Shown here: one piece after another, positions 26,370 through 34,165 of the stretch
How the letters are laid out: each line of letters starts with the position of its first letter
Numbering within the stretch: position 1 is the first letter of the stretch
Source of the DNA: Ktedonobacteria bacterium brp13
GTDB lineage: Bacteria > Chloroflexota > Ktedonobacteria > Ktedonobacterales > Ktedonobacteraceae
Direction: 5' to 3'
Assembly (NCBI GenBank): GCA_015099395.1
Contig: AP024096.1
Span: 8,597,485 to 8,661,484 of the forward strand
Length of the DNA: 64,000 bases
Position numbers and translations under genes: made by a program
The notes under the pieces: model-generated
Told to the model about the DNA's origin: nothing
Seen by the model: only the letters and a program-made list of their open reading frames with translations
Database searches by the model: none

Positions 26370-26494
26370 TGCAGAACTCCGCTCGCTCTCGGCGAGAGTC
26401 GCTCTGCCACAGCCATCAAGGGCGGCATCGCCCACGCGACTGGCTTGCAGAAACGTGGAATGAGAGTGGCTTGAAAGTGTGATTGATGAAGTTG

Positions 26495-26623
26495 TTAAGA
26501 TACGACGCTGTATGGTATTCTGAGCACGAGCGATCTGACAACAAAGTTCAGATCTTGGTGATGGGCTAAAGTGTCCACATAATCGATAAAGCCGTCGAAG
26601 AGCGGGAGCAAACGCTTCGTCAT
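26495..26623 (-). pseudogene. Short ORF after tnsAB, likely cut gene start
   Basis: 42 codons, MTKRLLPLFDGFIDYVDTLA, with its ATG overlapping the tnsAB stop as ATGA. Coupling of this kind suggests the start of the next transposition gene, lost when the recombinase block inserted. Only the first 18-20 residues read convincingly. Confidence 0.4.
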
Positions 26624-29163
26624 GGCTCTATCTCCCTGTCGCGATAGCGGATGGCGAGATGCTGTACAGGATACTCTTTGAGAGGATCAGGGGTCGCCTT
26701 CGGCAGTCTCAGACGCTCACGAGTGTCTGGAACGAGGCTTTCAAGCGCTTCCAACACATGAGGAGGGTGGATCTCCTCCCGTTGCCGATCCAACTGCCGC
26801 GCCAGCTCTCGCTCACGGCTCGCCCGTTTGCGCTGCTTTTTGGTTTCCTCGATCTCTTCTTGCATGTGTGCTCGGACTTCGGCTGAAGCGGTTGCGGCCA
26901 CCTTCGCTTTTGCCCGATCATGCTTACGCATGGCCGCCGCTTCCCACTCGCTGACCCGTTGCCCCATAAATGCTTGGCAGTAAGCTTCCCCCACGTAGCT
27001 GCCTTCCACGAACAGATAAATGACCGAGATATCGCGCCGATCGTAATACAGTTCCAGGTCTTTGCCTTGCAGGCGATTGAGAAGCCCTGGGCACACGTAC
27101 CAGTGCCCTTGAAAGGAGAGGCGGGATCGATCATGCACTCGATAGGCGTGGCTGCCAGCTTTGCGATTCCGCGCCTTCATCAAAAGCAGCTTGAGGTCAT
27201 CGGGGGCTCCCAAGTATTGAGGGACACCCGTCTGACGAACGGCTTCCTCCCAGAGGACCGAACGGATTTGTCGACGCAACCCATCCCAGCTTTGCTGGTA
27301 ATCATCCACAATCGCACGGTAAAAATACCGCTCTAATTCCTCAAGGGTCATGGCTCCTGCCTGGGCCGCTGTTTCGGCATCATGAATACCATAACTGGTA
27401 TTGGGCAAGCGGTGCTCAAAGCGTTGGGTCATCCAGCGAAAGAGGGCTTCGACGGTTCCTTTGGCCGAAGGACAATACGGAGGGGCTTGCTCAGTGATGA
27501 TGCCAAGCCGATCTACCAGCACCTGCCGTGCGCGCTCAGAGGTGAAAATCTTGCCCCGGTCATGGAAAATGATGGCGGGTTTGCCAGAACACGGCCAAGA
27601 GTGCTGGCACCCAGCTTGCAGAACCAGACGATCTTTGGGCTCCAGTGCCATCTTCACGAGGCGCATGTAGTCCTCCTCCTTGAGAGGACCCAGCGCCAGC
27701 ACGGCGCTCATGATGGCGGCTGTTTTCACACAAATGAGGACCGCAGCGTGAACCCGACGAGTGACAGGAATCCCGTCTGGAGTGATCACGTAGAGTTCCA
27801 TGCTGTGTTCATCCACCTGAGCGAGTTGGGCTGGGGCAGGAATGGAGAGAGCAAAAGAGCGGGGGGATTGCCGGGAACGTTCAGGTCCTCTCAGCTGTTC
27901 GCGTGATCGGCGCACCTGGGGTTCCTGTTTGAGGACATCCACGTAGCTACGAATTTGCTCGTAGGTTGGCAAGGGGATGGCTGTTCCGGTGTCCTCTTGG
28001 AGGCGTTTGGCGACACGGCGGATGTCGGCGTGCTCGGCAATCGCGGTCATTGATAACTTGGTGGGCAAGAGATAGAGCCGACGGATGACTTCTTGAAAAG
28101 CCGGATGCAGTTCCCGTCCTCGATGGTAGGTCCCATGAGGCACACAGGCGAGCACGCCGTGTTTGCAGGTCCGCTGCACCAGGCGTGAGAGGGTTGAGCG
28201 AGCGATCTGGTGTTCTCTGGCTGCATCAACAACGGTTGTCCCGGACAAGACCTGTTCGACAGCTCGGAGATTGCGCAGAAAGCGCTCTCGTACAAGCGCT
28301 TCAAGGGTGGAGTCATCAAAGGTGGCAAGCAGGTTCACTGGTTTGCTGCTCTCTTGCTCAACCAAATCCTCCAAAACCGTCACGCTCTCACTCACTTCGG
28401 AGGGAAGGGGATCGGGCAGGATGGGGGGACTATCTGCGGAAAGACAAATCAAGGGTGTGAGCCGAGTAAGGGAAACAGAAGTGAGATCCACCAGGAGATG
28501 CCCACGGGCAGCCGCACCGGCACATCGCTTCCAGACGGCAGCTTCCCGTTCGGCCTGCGGCCAGCGCTCTCCGAGACGTTCGACCACTTCCTGCACACAG
28601 GCGGCTTCCCCACAGGGCCAAATGACCTGCAGCGCCTCAGAAAATTCTTGCCAGGTAGGAAATGCTTGACGCCGAGCATGCAAAAAGACCAGATTGGCGT
28701 GCCGCGTTTTGGACAGAGTGGTCTCCGTGCCAATCCAGTAGACCCCTCCCTGTTGTTCTGCTACTTTTCGCGCCGCATCGGCTTTGGCTCGATTGCGTTC
28801 TCGGCGTTTGTCTTGCTCCAGCCCTGCCTCCGCAATCAGTAGCCTTCCGTCGAGCAGTTGGCCTATGGCGTCGGGAAGGTAGACATGGGCATTGCCCTCA
28901 AACAGGTAGTCAATGGTGTATGGAGTCGGCAAAGGGGTGACGATCTTGTAGGTCGAAGCGAATGTGGAGCTGATATCGCCGCGCCCATACCAGGCCACCT
29001 GGGGATGATATTCGAGGTACAACAGGAGTTGCTCTTCCATCTGGCTACAGAAGGGTTGCCGTGTGGGACGAGTCCCGCCTGTTTTCCAGCTTGGAATCCA
29101 CCCTGAGATGCTCTCTCCAGCAATTTTGAACAAGTCGATGCCATGAATTGCGATCTCTGCCAT
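26620..29163 (-). CDS. TnsA-TnsB fusion transposase of a Tn7-like element
   Basis: About 847 residues. The N-terminal 230 resemble TnsA endonuclease (QPFCSQMEEQLLLYLEYHPQ, VYLPDAIGQLLDGRLLIAEA, then Lys/Arg-rich). A linker with HTH segments follows (VVDAAREHQIARSTLSRLVQ), then a TnsB/Mu-type rve core: Asp in AQLAQVDEHSMELYV, Asp in IIFHDRGKIFTS, Glu in SAKGTVEALFRWM, and a basic C-terminal tail. The start at 29163 follows GGGAGGTCATCTC. A relic at 31.9 kb begins at the same place, supporting this start over the longer frame to 29214. The fusion predicts cut-and-paste movement. The partner ATPase is the broken tnsC. Confidence 0.82.
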   Translation of the reverse strand: MAEIAIHGIDLFKIAGESISGWIPSWKTGGTRPTRQPFCSQMEEQLLLYLEYHPQVAWYGRGDISSTFASTYKIVTPLPTPYTIDYLFEGNAHVYLPDAIGQLLDGRLLIAEAGLEQDKRRERNRAKADAARKVAEQQGGVYWIGTETTLSKTRHANLVFLHARRQAFPTWQEFSEALQVIWPCGEAACVQEVVERLGERWPQAEREAAVWKRCAGAAARGHLLVDLTSVSLTRLTPLICLSADSPPILPDPLPSEVSESVTVLEDLVEQESSKPVNLLATFDDSTLEALVRERFLRNLRAVEQVLSGTTVVDAAREHQIARSTLSRLVQRTCKHGVLACVPHGTYHRGRELHPAFQEVIRRLYLLPTKLSMTAIAEHADIRRVAKRLQEDTGTAIPLPTYEQIRSYVDVLKQEPQVRRSREQLRGPERSRQSPRSFALSIPAPAQLAQVDEHSMELYVITPDGIPVTRRVHAAVLICVKTAAIMSAVLALGPLKEEDYMRLVKMALEPKDRLVLQAGCQHSWPCSGKPAIIFHDRGKIFTSERARQVLVDRLGIITEQAPPYCPSAKGTVEALFRWMTQRFEHRLPNTSYGIHDAETAAQAGAMTLEELERYFYRAIVDDYQQSWDGLRRQIRSVLWEEAVRQTGVPQYLGAPDDLKLLLMKARNRKAGSHAYRVHDRSRLSFQGHWYVCPGLLNRLQGKDLELYYDRRDISVIYLFVEGSYVGEAYCQAFMGQRVSEWEAAAMRKHDRAKAKVAATASAEVRAHMQEEIEETKKQRKRASRERELARQLDRQREEIHPPHVLEALESLVPDTRERLRLPKATPDPLKEYPVQHLAIRYRDREIEP

Positions 29164-29269
29164 GAGATGACCTCCCTTTTCGGCTGCGCGCAAACCCTCC
29201 AGACGAATTTCCATCTCTTAGGGAAAGTATATCAGCGGGCAAGCTCATTTGAAAGCTGATCATCTCTTC

Positions 29270-29740
29270 TTGATCGAAGATTGAGCCCAAAATTCGACCA
29301 TTGAGGCTGATTCCGTCGAAGTTTCAGCCCAATTACCAAAAGTGGAGATAATTGTAGTAATGGTAATTGGGCTGAATGTTCGACGGAATCAGCCCCAATC
29401 ATCGAATTTTGGGCTCAATCTTCGGTCAAGCCAAAACCTCCGTGGCTCACACCACTCCTAGAGCGGAAGATATCAGAGAACGAATGGAGACCTGTATTGC
29501 TTCTTTTCTATTGGAAAGCGCTCTGTTGTTACGAAATAAGGTAGGCGTGTGGAAGTTGTGTCGAACTTTCGCCCCTCAAAATATTGGGCTGAATGTTCGA
29601 CACAGAGGCAATCCACGCTCAAATTCCGTCGAACATTCAGCCCAATTACCAGCTCGCTTGGTAAATAGACTGAAGGTTCGACCGAATCGGGCTGAATGAT
29701 CGAAAATTGGGCTCAAAGTTCGAACAGGAACCGGTGGTCG
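29270..29740. repeat. Tn7-like transposon end, motif array
   Basis: At least eight copies, in both orientations, of a motif near TTGGGCTGAATGTTCGAC (for example 29583, and CGTCGAACATTCAGCCCAA ending about 29647). 29275-29415 is nearly a palindrome, with TTACC / GGTAA bounding its centre. Such clustered sites are what TnsB-type transposases bind at transposon ends. It lies directly upstream of tnsAB. Confidence 0.7.
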
Positions 29741-29994
29741 CCTTCTCAACGGGCTTATCTTCTGATCTTCTTTTCAAGAAGAGATGGAAATGCGCCGGAT
29801 GAGGTTCTGCGCCCCGAATAGACCATCTGATGAATCTGGTTGCCACGACCTCGGAGCGGTCGTCAGCACGATGAGGCAGAGAGAGGAGTCCGAAGATGCA
29901 GGAAGCTGCTGCAGAGAGGTTTGCGCTCCACCGCGATTGAGGTCATTGATGCGAGCGCAGGAGACGAGAAGCCCCTTAAGAGCGTGGGAGATCT
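29741..29994. other. Gap inside the end region, no clear gene
   Basis: A frame of 93 codons runs leftwards (containing HALKGLLVSCARINDLNRGG) but has no ribosome binding site and overlaps motif copies on one side. I do not call it a gene. Confidence 0.3.
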
Positions 29995-30110
29995 TGGTTC
30001 CGTCTCTCGAAATGCGTTCGAACCTTCGTGTATGTGTTCGAACCTTCACCCCCAATGTTTCGGGCTGAAGGATCGAACGAGGGGCCCTCGATCCAGCATT
30101 TTCGTTCGAA
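29995..30110. repeat. Second cluster of the same end motifs
   Basis: GCGTTCGAACCTTCGTG, GTGTTCGAACCTTCACC, TTCGGGCTGAAGGATCGAAC and TTCGTTCGAAGC within 100 bp. The half-sites match the main array, so the true outer end of the Tn7-like element is probably near 30110. Confidence 0.55.
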
Positions 30111-30368
30111 GCACTATGACGTCGCCGTCAGAGATGAGGATGAAAATGGGGTAGAATCCAGCAGGGCGGTGAGACGAGATCGTTGAATGTTGGTGTCAAA
30201 GAACCCGAGTTCGAAGCTGATCCTGGTGCGTTCCGAAGAGATAAGTGTCGCCCCTGTGATTCAGGTGAGCACGTGAAGGAACTTGTTTGTTTTTCTCCCG
30301 CACCTCTCTCCGCTCCACTTGATGACTCTGTCTGACAAGCAGAAGCTATTCTTGAAAGGAGAGAGCCA

Positions 30369-31610
30369 ATGCAGGTCGTGTATGAACGCTGTTGTGGTTT
30401 GGATGTGCATCAGAAAACAGTGGTAGGCTGTCGGCTACTGACCCAGCCGAAAGGGACCATCGAGAAATCGATCTGTACCTTTGCGACGACGACCAATGGG
30501 CTCGATGCGCTTGACCATTGGCTCGCGGAGGGGCACGTGCAGCAAGTGGCCCTCGAAAGCACGGGCATCTATTGGCGTCCTATCTTCAATCGGCTGGAAG
30601 GCCGGTATGAGATCTTCTTGGTCAATGCGCAGCATATGCACGCCATTCCTGGGCACAAAACAGATATTAAAGATAGCGAGTGGATTGCGGATCTCTTGCG
30701 CCATGGTTTGCTCAAAGCCAGCTTCATTCCCCCAAAGCCGATTCGGGAATTGCGTGACTTGGTGCGTACCCAGACTCAGTTGGTGCAAGAGCGCAATCGA
30801 CACATTAATCGCATCCACAAGATTCTGGAAACGGCCAATATCAAGTTGAGTTCGGTCGTTACCGATATCCTCGGGAAAAGTGCCAGGCAGATGCTGGAAA
30901 CCCTCATTGCAGGAGAAAGCGACCCCACATTGCTGGCCAAACTGGCTCGTGGTCGGATGCGTCCGAAGATCGCTCAGCTCCAACAGGCTTTGCAGGGACA
31001 CTTAGAGCCCCATCATCGCTTTCTGCTCAGCGAGACCCTTGCTCATCTCGATTTCCTCCAGCAGCGGGTTGGGCAACTGGAGCAGGAAGTGGCAGAGCGC
31101 CTGTCCCCTTTTGAGAAAAGCCTCGCGCTTCTCATGACCATCCCTGGCATTTCTCGACGCTCCGCCACCATTATTCTTTCGGAGCTCGGGACAGATATGG
31201 CAGCGTTTCCGAGTGCGGCACACCTGGCTTCGTGGGTGGGGCTCTGCCCTGGCAGCCATCTGAGTGCAGGCAAACGTCGGAATGGCAAGCCGACCAAAGG
31301 CAACCGCTACCTGCGTTCTGTCCTGACCCAAATTGCTTGGGTTCTCACACGTATGAGGAACAATTACCTTTCAGCTCAGTACCGTCATCTCAAGCCCCGA
31401 CTGGGTAAGAAGAAAGCTGTAGTGGCAGTTGCTCATAGTGTGCTGGTTATCATCTATCATGTGTTAGCCAAAGGAGAACCTTATCAAGATCTTGGGTCAG
31501 ATTACTTTCGCAGGCAAGACAAGGAACAGCAAGCACGGCGCTTTACCCGCCAGTTAGAAGCTCTGGGCTATCGTGTCGAGCTGGCCCCACAGGAGGAGGT
31601 GACCTCTTAA
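30369..31610 (+). CDS. IS110-family transposase
   Basis: 413 residues with the two IS110 domains. The N-terminal RuvC-like DEDD domain spans residues 1-160 (CCGLDVHQKTVVGC, ALESTGIYWRPIFNRLEG, HKTDIKDSEWIADLLRHGLL). The C-terminal Tnp_20 domain is around residues 260-345 (LLMTIPGISRRSATIILSEL, LASWVGLCPGSHLSAGKR, TKGNRYLRSVLTQIAW). The start at 30369 has GAAAGGAGAG upstream. IS110 transposases use a bridge RNA made from a non-coding end; the roughly 240 bp before the gene is the first place to look. The frame is intact and may be active. Confidence 0.93.
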   Translation: MQVVYERCCGLDVHQKTVVGCRLLTQPKGTIEKSICTFATTTNGLDALDHWLAEGHVQQVALESTGIYWRPIFNRLEGRYEIFLVNAQHMHAIPGHKTDIKDSEWIADLLRHGLLKASFIPPKPIRELRDLVRTQTQLVQERNRHINRIHKILETANIKLSSVVTDILGKSARQMLETLIAGESDPTLLAKLARGRMRPKIAQLQQALQGHLEPHHRFLLSETLAHLDFLQQRVGQLEQEVAERLSPFEKSLALLMTIPGISRRSATIILSELGTDMAAFPSAAHLASWVGLCPGSHLSAGKRRNGKPTKGNRYLRSVLTQIAWVLTRMRNNYLSAQYRHLKPRLGKKKAVVAVAHSVLVIIYHVLAKGEPYQDLGSDYFRRQDKEQQARRFTRQLEALGYRVELAPQEEVTS

Positions 31611-31797
31611 TTCTTGTTTTTCACTCGCAAGCTCACCCACGCAAGCTCACCCACTTCGTTGCTCAGCTTTGTTGGTGAGACAGGGGGGTGATTCTGTCTT
31701 TGAGAGAGTTAGGATTCCATTTTCGAAGGATCCTTCAGCCTATTTACCATCGCTTGCTTGGTGGTAGTAAGTGCGACGAGTTGACAGATTTTTGGGT
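31611..31797. other. IS110 downstream end, no gene
   Basis: Contains GCAAGCTCACCCA twice in tandem at about 31629-31653, probably part of the IS110 end. Nothing else is seen. Confidence 0.4.
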
Positions 31798-31833
31798 GAA
31801 GAGTGAACAATCGGCGCGAAGAGTGAACAATCG
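31798..31833 (+). repeat. Paired 16-bp direct repeat, 20-bp period
   Basis: GAAGAGTGAACAATCG at 31798 and again at 31818. It lies about 100 bp upstream of a TnsA-like gene start, the position of end motifs in the other Tn7-like element, but with a different sequence. Confidence 0.7.
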
Positions 31834-31929
31834 TACAGATGCCCCTGGAAAAACCGCTTCTCATCTGGTATTCTTCTCTTGAAGACTGTAAATTGCGTCC
31901 TGTAGACCACTCTTGTCGGAAGGATACTG

Positions 31930-32097
31930 ATGGTTACACCAGTTGTCGACGGCATCGATCTGTTCAAAATTGCGGGTCGTTCCATTTTGGGGTGGGTCCC
32001 CAGCTTCAAGATGAGCACGGCTGCCCCTGTCAAACAGCCTTTCTGTAGCCAGCTCGAAGAACGCTGTCAACGTCAGCTTAATTCTGCGCCGAGATAA
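31930..32097 (+). pseudogene. TnsA-TnsB N-terminal remnant of a second element
   Basis: 55 codons: VDGIDLFKIAGRSILGWVPS and VKQPFCSQLEER line up with GIDLFKIAGESISGWIPS and RQPFCSQMEEQ at the start of the tnsAB at 26.6-29.2 kb. It diverges after about 45 residues and stops at the edge of the IS21 element. It is too different to be a recent copy, so it marks a second Tn7-like transposon mostly deleted. Confidence 0.75.
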
Positions 32098-32458
32098 TTT
32101 TGACCGCCTGTTCTCATTTCATCCATACGTTGACAAAACCCTTTGATCTTTCCCCTCTCAGCGTCACGTCATCTCCACCTGGACCTCCTGTGGTGGACGG
32201 CTGGCGCCGAGACGAGCGAACGACGGATATACTGCAGAGCACAGCGTCCCCGCTCGTCTCGTCTGCCAAGCTTACCACAGGGGTCCAGGTCGTCTGACCT
32301 GCCGCCCCCATGCCTCGACTCGCTCACTCCGAATGCCTGCAGAGCTGAAGCTCTTGCCCTTCCCCGCACGAGTGCTCAGCATCCTAACTCCAGCGCTGCT
32401 CCGCCAATATCCGTTGACCCCAACGCCCCATGTGCAGCGCTCATGGAGAATTGCTCCC
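32098..32458. other. IS21 terminal non-coding region
   Basis: About 360 bp between the left end of IS21 and the istB stop. There are frames on both strands but none has a ribosome binding site or a recognisable product. Confidence 0.4.
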
Positions 32459-33214
32459 TCATCCTTTTGTACTTTCTGCCACTGTCTCACGCAATGCCCG
32501 ACGACGCTCTTTCATGCGATAGCTTGGCCCATTAATGGTAATGACCTCAGCATGATGCAGCAGCCTGTCGAGCAGGGCCGTTGCAAGGACTTCATCACCG
32601 AGGAGTTGCCCCCACTCGGCGAAAGCCGTGTTCGAGGTGAGCAAGATGGATCCATGCTCATAGCGAGCGGTCACTAACTCAAAAAAGTGATGCGCTTGTT
32701 CTGGCGCCAGCTTCGTGTATCCCACCTCGTCAATAACCAGCACACTGGGCGTGGTGTAGCGGCGCAGTCGCTGGCGGGCTAGGCCCGGATAGGCCGCGGT
32801 CTCCAGGGACTCCGCGAGCCCCGACAGGGTGGTAAACAACGCTGAATAGCCTGCCGCGAGCGCTTTTACCGAGAGAGCCAAGCTGAGGTGTGTCTTTCCA
32901 ACCCCCGGTGGGCCGAGAAACACGACGTTGGTGGCGGTCTTGACAAAGGAGAGATCGGCTAACTCCCACAACAATCGTTCGGAGAGGCTGGGCTGAAAAG
33001 AAAAGTCAAACGCCTCCAATGTCTTGATCACTGGCAAGTGGGCGGCCTTGATCCGCCGCTCCGCTGCCCGTCGATCTCGTCCCTCCACCTCAGCAGCAAT
33101 GGCACGGGTCAGAAAGTGTTCATAGGTCCACCGCTCTTGCCGCGCCGTCTCAAAGAGTGCTGGGAGCGCCTGCTCAAGCTGCGTTAACCCCAGATGTTTT
33201 AACTGGTGCCACAT
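32459..33214 (-). CDS. istB: IS21 helper ATPase IstB, complete
   Basis: 251 residues, DnaC/DnaA-like AAA+ ATPase that assembles with IstA for target capture. Walker A is VVFLGPPGVGKTHLSLAL, Walker B is SVLVIDEVGYTKL, sensor region ILLTSNTAFAEWG, and the C-terminal part ALLDRLLHHAEVITINGPSY is standard. The ATG at 33214 follows GGAGGTGATCCC; an in-frame ATG five codons upstream is less well placed. Intact, so it may still serve other IS21 copies even though its own istA is split. Confidence 0.93.
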   Translation of the reverse strand: MWHQLKHLGLTQLEQALPALFETARQERWTYEHFLTRAIAAEVEGRDRRAAERRIKAAHLPVIKTLEAFDFSFQPSLSERLLWELADLSFVKTATNVVFLGPPGVGKTHLSLALSVKALAAGYSALFTTLSGLAESLETAAYPGLARQRLRRYTTPSVLVIDEVGYTKLAPEQAHHFFELVTARYEHGSILLTSNTAFAEWGQLLGDEVLATALLDRLLHHAEVITINGPSYRMKERRRALRETVAESTKG

Positions 33215-34081
33215 GGGATCACCTCCCACCCCTCCACTCCATACAACTGGTCGTACTCATGAAGAGGACGCTGACTGACCTGGGGTACCGGGCGCAGATG
33301 GCCCAGCGGAATCACCTGATGCCGCGTAGCCGAAGCGGGAGCGACCATCCGAAACTGGTCGGGATGCTGCCACCCTCCTGACACACTCCTGCGACCGCGG
33401 GCGTTTGGCGAGTTGCGCAATGAGTCCACCGTGTGACCAGACGGAAAGCATCCCATGTCGTTCACAAACCTGGACCACTGTTCCAGCCACCGGAGGTGTG
33501 CTCGGCAGGCCATACAAGACGCCATCGTAGGAAACATAGCCATCCCAGCTCACCTTGCGCTCTTCGGTCGCAAAACGCTCCCAGGCGAAAGCTAGCGGAA
33601 GAGCAGCTAATGACTCGTCTGCCCACCGGTCGATGGGGCGCTGATGGGTGGTGCGATGCACCCGCCCATTGATACGTTCGCACCAGGCACGCGCCTGATG
33701 ATTGAGATCATCCAGATCGGAAAAGGTAATACCTGGCCACAAGCTCTGTTTGACCACCCCAACCGTCCGTTCGATCTTGCCTTTCGTTTGGGGCGTGTAC
33801 GCCTTACACACCCGTGGTGCCACCCCGATGGAAGCCATGAAGTCAGAGAAGACCGCATTCCACTTGGGGTGCTTGTCCTCCATGCGCAGAAGCACACTCT
33901 TCATCTGATCGGTGAGTGCAGCCTTGGGCAATCCGCCAAAGTACTCGAAGGCCTCCATCAAACAGCGAATCAGCGTGGAGACATCACACCGCTTGACAAA
34001 GGTGACAAAGCGCATGCGCGAGTAGCAGAGGACGGCGGTAAACCCATACAGTTTGTGCCATTGCCCCTCCTGTTCGTAGCG
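33199..34081 (-). pseudogene. istA: IstA 3' exon, frameshifted near the end
   Basis: Second exon of the split transposase. It starts CGCTACGAACAGG (RYEQEGQWHKLYGF), continues through CYSRMRFVTFVKRCD and AYTPQTKGKIERTVG with the catalytic Glu, then shifts frame around 33370-33400. The sequence HEYDQLYGVEGWEV that matches the normal IstA end lies in another frame. The C-terminal 90 residues would therefore be wrong even after splicing. Confidence 0.85.
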
Positions 34082-34165
34082 GTCGGGTAGCAGAACGGTG
34101 TTGCCACCGTTCCGCCCCCTAAGAACGGCACGGATGAGTTTCCCCATATGCTCGCTCAAGCCTTT

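Larger units (their letters stand above)
23764..26422. repeat. Inverted repeat arms around group II intron
   Basis: CCCTTGATGGCTGTGG and CGAGAGCGAGCGG at 23764-23806 recur in inverted order as CCGCTCGCTCTCG and CCACAGCCATCAAGGG at 26379-26422 with almost the same inner spacing (14 and 15 bases). With the intron removed the two arms face each other about 30 bases apart, a large imperfect hairpin that looks like the intron's landing site. Confidence 0.75.

Noticed and set aside
20364..26590. 14-bp match TTATGTGGACACTT near 20.37 kb and, inverted, near 26.58 kb as possible ends of the recombinase-pair block
   Set aside because: The orientation does not fit the required junctions, one copy is inside conserved tnsC codons, and a 14-mer match is expected by chance at this window size.
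29774..30055. 93-codon leftward ORF as a cargo gene
   Set aside because: No ribosome binding site, overlaps transposon end motifs, no recognisable family.
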